Assembly: GCA_910585915.1 (NCBI GenBank)
Contig: CAJUGF010000041.1
Coordinates: forward strand, 1-11,630
Reading direction: 5' to 3'
Length of the DNA: 11,630 bases
From: an uncultured Bacilli bacterium
Lineage (GTDB): Bacteria; Bacillota_I; Bacilli_A; RF39; UBA660
A program made the position numbers and the translations under genes. The notes below the pieces were generated by a model that saw only the letters and a list, made by a program, of their open reading frames with translations, was not told the origin of the DNA and searched no databases. This document shows positions 11,001 through 11,630 of this stretch, one piece after another (within the stretch, counting starts at the first letter, position 1; the number at the start of each line of letters is the position of its first letter).

Positions 11001-11475
11001 CTTTAAAGCAAAAGAAGAAATGGAACAACAACAAAAAGCAATTGAAAAAGTTGAAGAAGAAAGTGAAGAGGTTGAAATCAAACCAAAGAAACCAACAATT
11101 AATACAAAAGCTAAATCAAGTAAACAATTTAAGAAACAAAAATCTGAAAGAACGAAACTCTTAAAGAAAAATTCAAAAGCTAAAAAGAAGAAAGATGATG
11201 ACGATGAAGTTATTTCAGAAAAGAGTACAATTGATAAAGAAGATATCTCAAAGAAAAAGACAAAGACGAAACCATTACAAAGAAAAGTCGATGCTATTGT
11301 ACCAAAACCAACAATAACCCCAATCCCTGAATCAATTCCAAAAACAATCCCTGAATCAATTCCAAAAACAATAACAGAAGAAAAACCAGCAACCGAAGTC
11401 AAACAAATTCCGAAAACATCTGAAATTCCAAGTGTAATTCAAAATAATCCTCAATTAATGAAATATTTTAAGTAA
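94..11475 (+). CDS. Giant 3,793-residue helical-repeat protein of unknown function
   Basis: I do not recognise this protein. The frame is open for the whole length in the standard code, starts at the first ATG after an AT-rich leader, and ends in TAA. Residues 1–640 look compact and hold nine cysteines by about residue 545. Residues 640–689 are a Q/E-rich linker. Residues about 690–3430 are almost wholly helix-forming, with regularly placed F, L, Y and W residues in diverged repeats of about 90 residues. Residues about 3430–3793 are low-complexity and basic. There is no signal peptide, hydrophobic membrane segment, Walker motif or other catalytic signature that I can see. Close neighbours on the same strand suggest a compact viral genome. 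By architecture it could be a virion scaffold, a tegument or inner-core protein, or a length-determining protein; this is inference only. The frame is confident, the function unknown. Confidence 0.93.
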   Translation: MTNQTLSISYEYQGISVTFKDQDAKKEFEFLIRICQEVGIDEPNIQTIHQYFTENPNTIEETNELILYTHLMIETLALKELHLGDTLGLTLDNVNAEYQQKRGDLMNSIKDIKKKKSAKFEELFIKFDRSHYLPVDPTDYDICLNYKETRELYELVQHAFHMDPGRKLDQAFDATFQLGDLYIYSFSGKPYNPLYMRFYKAFIQQSWGELNKQVLISLLNSDAIFEVCDALNSKISRTIIYENKGTNEQRQFRFLPKERMDIRADDYISLAGAEQDGAMYVLNNLKGILTVLQNLEKNHENVQTLFTVALIKYIHFENKNWFDPSVFSQYLNILLTDCEKFNVTNYNDLVYGDKWDETRNFILQKVLLWNNEQDQWTFKAQLRQKVIHSMARQKDIKDLCEKLLMEKLTLECTPISPDNVQDQMKMLEEIVDKKGVDIDDRYTTICTMLIQEIAEINPERGAALMKGSTDERNVALLHLNIWYVIQDYIHNTTTPEDIRIKNCVEQFRQYPYSSKAIENIMNSYNKNDKNQAYRRIIGETAYNLCLMKAYTGEIGLDKVIDLLPQMFSNLDKDIKQELQTFLSSEPNLDQDQTLFMIANDKLWETQVSMEELYANNPDIINMMHKQWIAEKIKKREKIWLDEAKAEEQEIQNEAENQEILEEGVQPIQLPEQELNQGSTDQERGNNDNQWERFLAQTRIEQRDTWQRYLQVLQDENPFFNKDNIEINQFMSIIDREFHNINMNSIKQPSEITAQLTKAYPEMYWIIMIEYMRAYLKWSLGTNDQITDQESVDELNGRGFTEQSERSVNQMRNEWNGQLNDLKGKLGKLWEIGSQHENLGPDKDSWINQMVYQEYPTKNALREFIDTKTFQNEFYHDFQEYGNKTYAEIRRVLGAFNFSEKYIQELAHQYWTNDDEFNDRNTRSRRDKMENKFNKEGGVKSQIQNEFRRWSTIKNNRMETITITIENLVRAERITQNDMNSERTRLIENYVNGDNLRNEQKGEELQNIKEDSQDYLDHHNEQAITQRIRQLYDNNGIVSTDEEIRTKYAEYLSSQNKDSYLSELGRELLQRRNSAVTNWIQRFNNEIGTKIENINFIHGIVSSVEKVNLTAVKQSFINQVQSTPQNGENLFNELKNDMESREANAKDQQINHYGNQIHRLISNSGRPFTVEGIRDTEVKPILDIENIQERDRKFNEWVRNWETKEQLIQTKIQNLERTYVQKYQITNKEIDSASILQHILNKVATTYNQDTVLSNINEKIERNTEIVKTLKERLELNKLEDTFREAYGQEFTQAKWYDMIRELSNRPINQQINAIKAHIQQKNRETGNLIQNVNNKLTECFQSAFPDFDNSYINEKVIELLFRSYPEVNRNYSQLEAKLQSLLPQFKKMGELFRKWNSQNISNIYLGMKTFQDAGHEVPRLFELAEEYEVRLEIIEYNPLNLLKITNEPENQQNQKMREELELLKQKRNAILSDSNFRLKIDQYCQGRNSVEKETLIKEIVGHCDRVEDVDKFIDAKTRYIGFGKNWSQFQTRVDFDNFYKSNRESSNLNLLMRSNFGQMSPEDNIKIDELKVYLSNTYPDIFPQSEWSYIQEDKFEEDGAKFYAYLQGEMMYQQIRLMYPPNTMPATWDHAQYHSNIFKALDKLQKEFLRKEPLYRSIKTDRNFNLALNEYNEIAPDHEKLTAERIFATARPTDDILKLTQSLRNQIQSKINSVEFNDSLERAIREVWKPHFPNDFKSAEDWRTEFGDNYKARNAILKLTPGYQFWANVNPHEEVNLKNYIVRNGGTIESAYQALNNFYSQYYPIYSRQWVGNPTLLPYLTKYKNKFGGSEQSALYYLFGKFYGDLNRCLQFFAAYEGNQEIENMNGSQKYSDINSFLQTVVNQGDAVNQSTFLNNIQSSVTNFSNSKSNWESNTDFRNHVFYLEALKEENKTGLKYDFSWDEDKMYKNYLIPLAKKYYQQFVGKRYIPDSNTNNSNVSTEYNNIILAAEDYRKKNDDWENSNVKSTLERYQNEGRINSKKSYEDLKDEFEKPADAMKYLEIEKNKKTLLVALGRNEDEELPRGDVNFAPYHDIDEKDLTSRLNWLLNFVSKIEDENTASWNSPAFLKIHSDYRSNHSDDRSTQTINQCKIKYGLDYESAKIDLKYHYLLEKYREEFQEDYSIKETDPNNDQKLAHIHEIEKLLKNYKDYKVDNELQIKLNCYNAESGQDTLNHLWLVKKFKDNVQSAKIYLEYWTYVGKINAITSDNNDIKDVPISLAGITKLKEIFNNVSKDDTAFQSVSFQQLLNQYNDIKHSHHDVTDIKRLYGSYINCTNAMKCVLLEHELETTYQLSKENFPKNFDGKWETYLKALENKKSEIDIKKNSILWDSEVRKWYDYAKENVDSTLPTIEQMMIDDKYNKDIVYYKILTKIWGKFTGKEYPNFETNYQVTNAKLANKINNYIKRYEKFRIDGDIQRLLVNQKQEVSIDDLFNRYIDSDNPDDDVLDARRYLQNEIWESEYKAFCEEVGLKPDTKMNTFKNEKERYKFFDLKMKETRDIKPKWEKLMPEVEHWNRYQEPKDQLHKWEEVHKKYDGNIDKVYEEIVFENRKKKFEEDFPDDTWSSKLSKKDQIEKLDEFFRIYNTYYYTLPNFKNTLDEYNRRFNTEKLSVQDIVTKYKTDSTGCLNMMNYKILKLKLQKLDKDFNEKDYGENSEDISKMQRELERYETNQNQLKTSTNINGLYNEYEDKYKDTAKKLEDIEKEQKYKVNNVLNFLKIMIKIKDLETKYKKVFNYEDRKSWGSTPSAQFEYLEKIEKRYQKEKEKLDSFRGIDKLVDLYNDSHGLTGDNVKSIDDIFAENEYHCYKTYQTLLLTKYNYLNPKAPKDDSYTGSPKKFCEELEKEISEIERVYDKFKGKDGWMKLSLDEREKIIQNYKDEDTGNYKIELQGELQKYKKIFNLDFPIDSTIKQWNKEGRDIKYLKNYLAYVNKYSENNEYHELINKYNSKNKDKPIPAEYFTPYDKMKYATLEPLRQRYETAFGMDITINQMMQYAKYLKTTYGVNWRVQDENLDFDFNIAKIANKANIVWREYENYLGHTKKNRVDFDTAIKSYKTQNGIGTLTIQDMKQFIKEVKDLSKKSKTDSKNKLIDSIDSINKNKDKDHQISTDMLEKLSVNSDNLDALQTIIEFIPDYENHFNKKVNPNDLNSFHEDPKNPNWIHVLEKIAFLPLIDDHNSIEKKNGKMSRDSVESVVKKYILNKDPTNPLKDSDVKIDHIRPAYEEYKKEVTKEKEEYFKTMLSEYHKHTDDSSETYQNLVQLYPNLDDLERYLKLNRYIFKTNKIYKQLKEHYKKEHTPLKYSDYQDKPVNNLEPTIIILQNLEKEAQKEWDEEKKKDDKEKEHKKKVELKLSDLNSMRRKVGLTEIGFERYKNMETDTALSDINNMMNEARQKESEKNSNNNTSVGIGGALRNNFIGTTMNKPAATTTPATTTTTTTTTTDTNTMPTINDGSEKKEESVWSKNYEGGITSLIQQSAKGISIRSLLMEQQKKNKLNGKTSIMSQFNENAPPKPVVPYSSNSNTNNLFSSKTTMTEEKETPIEKKPIVSPISEKPMTLTKIEPGKKINLLPTKVDQPEVVKTKNNMIQVLPRRGRKNLPLRFKAKEEMEQQQKAIEKVEEESEEVEIKPKKPTINTKAKSSKQFKKQKSERTKLLKKNSKAKKKKDDDDEVISEKSTIDKEDISKKKTKTKPLQRKVDAIVPKPTITPIPESIPKTIPESIPKTITEEKPATEVKQIPKTSEIPSVIQNNPQLMKYFK
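2011..2160 (+). other. Q/E-rich linker of the giant protein (residues ~640–689)
   Basis: The segment is dominated by glutamate, glutamine and asparagine (for example E-E-Q-E-I-Q-N-E-A-E-N-Q-E and later P-E-Q-E-L-N-Q-G). It has few aromatic residues and ends in a G-N-N-D-N-Q stretch. It follows a basic helix (E-K-I-K-K-R-E-K-I-W). It separates the N-terminal region from the long repeat region and is probably flexible. Confidence 0.5.
2161..4512 (+). repeat. Irregular helical modules, proximal part of the repeat region (residues ~690–1473)
   Basis: Protein-level similarity only; no DNA-level repeat is evident. Short modules recur at roughly 50–75 residue intervals, each of the form hydrophobic-x-x-x-(Y/F), then about 25 residues on a second L/I-rich helix. 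Examples are I-T-Q-R-I-R-Q-L-Y (near base 3163), V-T-N-W-I-Q-R-F (near 3316), L-E-R-T-Y-V-Q-K-Y (near 3739), L-E-D-T-F-R-E-A-Y (near 3925) and L-T-E-C-F-Q-S-A-F (near 4099). The A-K-W-Y-D-M-I-R-E-L segment (W1295) matches a Trp motif of the later units. Spacing is looser than in the distal part, so unit boundaries are uncertain. Confidence 0.4.
4513..10383 (+). repeat. Diverged ~90-residue helical repeat array (residues ~1474–3430)
   Basis: A loose pattern recurs: a short F/L-x-x-x-L-x-x-Y-N segment, a T/S-x-x-x-I helix about 10 residues later, an A-x-x-x-L helix, then F-P-x-x-F, then W-x-x-x-L. Clear anchors are N-P-T-L-L-P-Y-L-T-K-Y (residue 1813), S-F-Q-Q-L-L-N-Q-Y-N (about 2282), L-P-N-F-K-N-T-L-D-E-Y-N (2629), F-R-G-I-D-K-L-V-D-L-Y-N (2808). 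My thirteen anchors between 1813 and 2902 average about 91 residues apart (range about 82–103). The Trp motif is seen at W1526, W1587, W1742, W2345, W2602 and W2780. A late unit is recognisable at 3387–3425. Copies are too diverged to show at the DNA level, implying old duplications. Unit boundaries were set by eye. Confidence 0.55.
10168..10242 (+). other. Highly charged single helix (residues ~3359–3383)
   Basis: A run almost wholly of lysine, glutamate and aspartate (E-E-K-K-K-D-D-K-E-K-E-H-K-K-K around 3369–3383) interrupts the repeat pattern shortly before its last recognisable unit. Alternating blocks of opposite charge suggest a solvent-exposed single alpha-helix or coiled-coil spacer. 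Confidence 0.4.
10480..10524 (+). repeat. ACA/ACG microsatellite encoding a threonine run
   Basis: Threonine codons (ACA, ACG, one ACT) run with only one CCA-GCA interruption. They give T-T-T-P-A followed by ten consecutive Thr (residues 3468–3477). Mixed ACA and ACG codons suggest the tract is not a very recent slippage product. It lies in the disordered tail, where length changes would be tolerated. Confidence 0.85.
11321..11372 (+). repeat. Perfect 24-bp tandem duplication in the C-terminal tail
   Basis: Two identical adjacent 24-bp copies (11321–11344 and 11345–11368) are followed by the first four bases of a third. The unit is in frame and encodes the eight-residue unit I-P-E-S-I-P-K-T twice. 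Perfect identity in a gene whose other repeats are heavily diverged implies a recent slippage or duplication event. Confidence 0.85.
11446..11472 (+). other. C-terminal PIP-box-like peptide (residues 3785–3793)
   Basis: The last nine residues are N-P-Q-L-M-K-Y-F-K. The canonical PCNA-interacting peptide is Q-x-x-(L/I/M)-x-x-(F/Y)-(F/Y), often at the extreme end of a disordered tail and often followed by a basic residue. Here the Leu and both aromatics sit at the expected positions, and only the first residue differs (Asn for Gln). Binding to a sliding clamp is inference; a chance match in a K/N-rich tail is possible. Confidence 0.3.
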
Positions 11476-11489
11476 ATAAATGTTTATTT
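11474..11489. terminator. AT-only hairpin overlapping the stop codon, candidate transcript 3' end
   Basis: AAATAAA (11474–11480) and TTTATTT (11483–11489) are perfect inverted complements separated by TG, so a six-pair stem with a four-base loop is possible. Two overlapping TTTTTAT runs follow (11487–11493, 11493–11499); these match the poxvirus early termination form TTTTTNT. Mimivirus is known to end transcripts at hairpins. The stem is all A/T and TTTTTAT also occurs inside the coding region, so the evidence is weak. Confidence 0.25.
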
Positions 11490-11509
11490 TTATTTTTATC
11501 TTAAAAATT
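11490..11509 (+). promoter_or_regulatory. AT-rich leader and candidate promoter of the downstream gene
   Basis: A T-rich run followed by CTTAAAAATT lies directly before the ATG at 11510. It echoes the T-rich-then-TTAAAAA layout before the giant gene's ATG. There is no Shine-Dalgarno-like sequence. Confidence 0.3.
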
Positions 11510-11630
11510 ATGAGTAACGCAGATATAGGTGAGTTAAGAAAATTATTACAAGAATTAAAAGCTTCAAGCGGTAAAAAACCAGAAAAGAAACCAAGAAAAT
11601 TATCAGCATTAAATAAATTTAAGAAATATG
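11510..11630 (+). CDS. Small lysine-rich protein, N-terminal part only (partial at right edge)
   Basis: Forty codons are open from ATG 11510 to the right edge. They begin M-S-N-A-D-I-G-E-L-R-K-L-L-Q-E-L-K with an amphipathic helix, followed by a basic G-K-K-P-E-K-K-P-R-K stretch and L-S-A-L-N-K-F-K-K-Y. The R-K-L-S-A-L-N-K-F segment faintly resembles the (K/R)-x-P-S-A-Y-N-x-F signature of HMG/YABBY-like basic proteins found in plants and some large DNA viruses. That would suggest DNA binding, but it is a weak match on a fragment. An in-frame ATG at 11480 would add ten residues (M-F-I-F-I-F-I-L-K-I) encoded by the AT-rich spacer. I reject that start because it looks like untranslated leader. 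The gene is co-directional with the giant gene, 34 bp downstream. Confidence 0.7.
   Translation, partial: MSNADIGELRKLLQELKASSGKKPEKKPRKLSALNKFKKY

Larger units (their letters stand above)
10384..11472 (+). other. Low-complexity basic C-terminal tail (residues ~3431–3793)
   Basis: Composition changes sharply to N/T, then K/E/P. In order the tail holds an N-rich stretch, a G-I-G-G-A junction (3443–3447), a Thr run, an amphipathic helix (S-I-R-S-L-L-M-E-Q-Q-K-K, about 3517–3528), P-rich segments (A-P-P-K-P-V-V-P) and basic patches (P-R-R-G-R-K at 3626–3631). Near 3690–3704 a lysine cluster K-A-K-K-K-K is followed directly by D-D-D-D-E. The segment is probably disordered and strongly basic overall. 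It could bind nucleic acid or a partner surface, or carry nuclear localisation signals; none of these is demonstrated. Confidence 0.6.

Noticed and set aside
467..11402. Eleven minus-strand open frames of 60–159 residues inside the giant gene
   Set aside because: All lie antisense to a continuous 3,793-codon frame and encode L/F/S/I-rich products expected from the complement of A-rich K/E/N codons. None shows a recognisable motif or its own promoter context.
10923..11402. The longest minus-strand frame (159 residues), with V/F/S/G-rich hydrophobic stretches that look like membrane segments
   Set aside because: It is the exact complement of the K/E/P-rich low-complexity tail. Its repeated I-V-F-G-I-D-S-G units merely mirror the 24-bp duplication on the coding strand.
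94..11475. A bacteriophage or bacterial giant gene
   Set aside because: Neither start has a Shine-Dalgarno-like sequence at the right distance, and the leaders are T/A-only runs. AT-rich phages with weak ribosome binding sites cannot be fully excluded from one gene.
94..11475. An ASFV pp220-type polyprotein cut at many Gly-Gly-X sites
   Set aside because: Only five Gly-Gly pairs occur in 3,793 residues and most fall inside repeat units rather than between domains. I see no sequence resemblance to pp220. Only the single junction site at residues 3443–3447 is kept as a speculative finding.
11480..11509. Upstream in-frame ATG for the downstream gene, adding M-F-I-F-I-F-I-L-K-I
   Set aside because: The added codons are pure AT-rich spacer, would leave only four bases after the previous stop, and give an uncharacteristic hydrophobic start. 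ATG 11510 follows a TTAAAAA leader like that of the giant gene.
1..11630. tRNA, rRNA or other structured RNA genes
   Set aside because: No GC-rich cloverleaf or conserved rRNA segment is visible, and nearly the whole window is protein-coding.

Overview
The window is almost entirely one intron-free open reading frame on the + strand. It covers 94–11475, encodes 3,793 residues (roughly 440 kDa, my estimate), and fills about 98% of the sequence. A few codons of what is probably an upstream gene lie at the left edge, and the first 40 codons of a small basic protein lie at the right edge. The sequence is strongly A+T-rich, with A exceeding T on the coding strand. The gaps around the giant gene are very short: 46 bp upstream and 34 bp downstream. 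Neither start codon has a Shine-Dalgarno-like purine block; both instead follow a T-rich run ending in TTAAAAA. Dense packing, no introns, no bacterial ribosome binding sites and a huge K/E/N/Q-rich protein best fit a large eukaryotic DNA virus (Nucleocytoviricota-like). No hallmark gene is present, so the lineage cannot be proven here.

The giant protein reads as four regions. Residues 1 to about 640 form a compact-looking N-terminal region with most of the protein's cysteine density. A Q/E-rich linker follows at about 640–689. Residues about 690–3430 are a very long, predominantly helical region built from highly diverged repeats; their spacing is about 90 residues and clearest from about 1813 to 2902. 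Residues about 3430–3793 are a low-complexity, K/E/P/T-rich tail. The tail carries a ten-threonine run, basic clusters, a perfect 24-bp tandem duplication, and an extreme C-terminus resembling a PCNA-interacting (PIP-box-like) peptide. I see no signal peptide, membrane segment or enzyme motif.

I do not recognise the protein. Its architecture suggests a structural, scaffold or tegument/core-type role rather than an enzyme, but that is inference. The downstream gene starts 34 bp after the giant gene and points the same way. Its visible part contains a K-P-R-K-L-S-A-L-N-K-F segment faintly like the HMG/YABBY-type basic proteins seen in some large DNA viruses. The first 93 bases hold only the possible upstream gene tail and a short AT-rich spacer.
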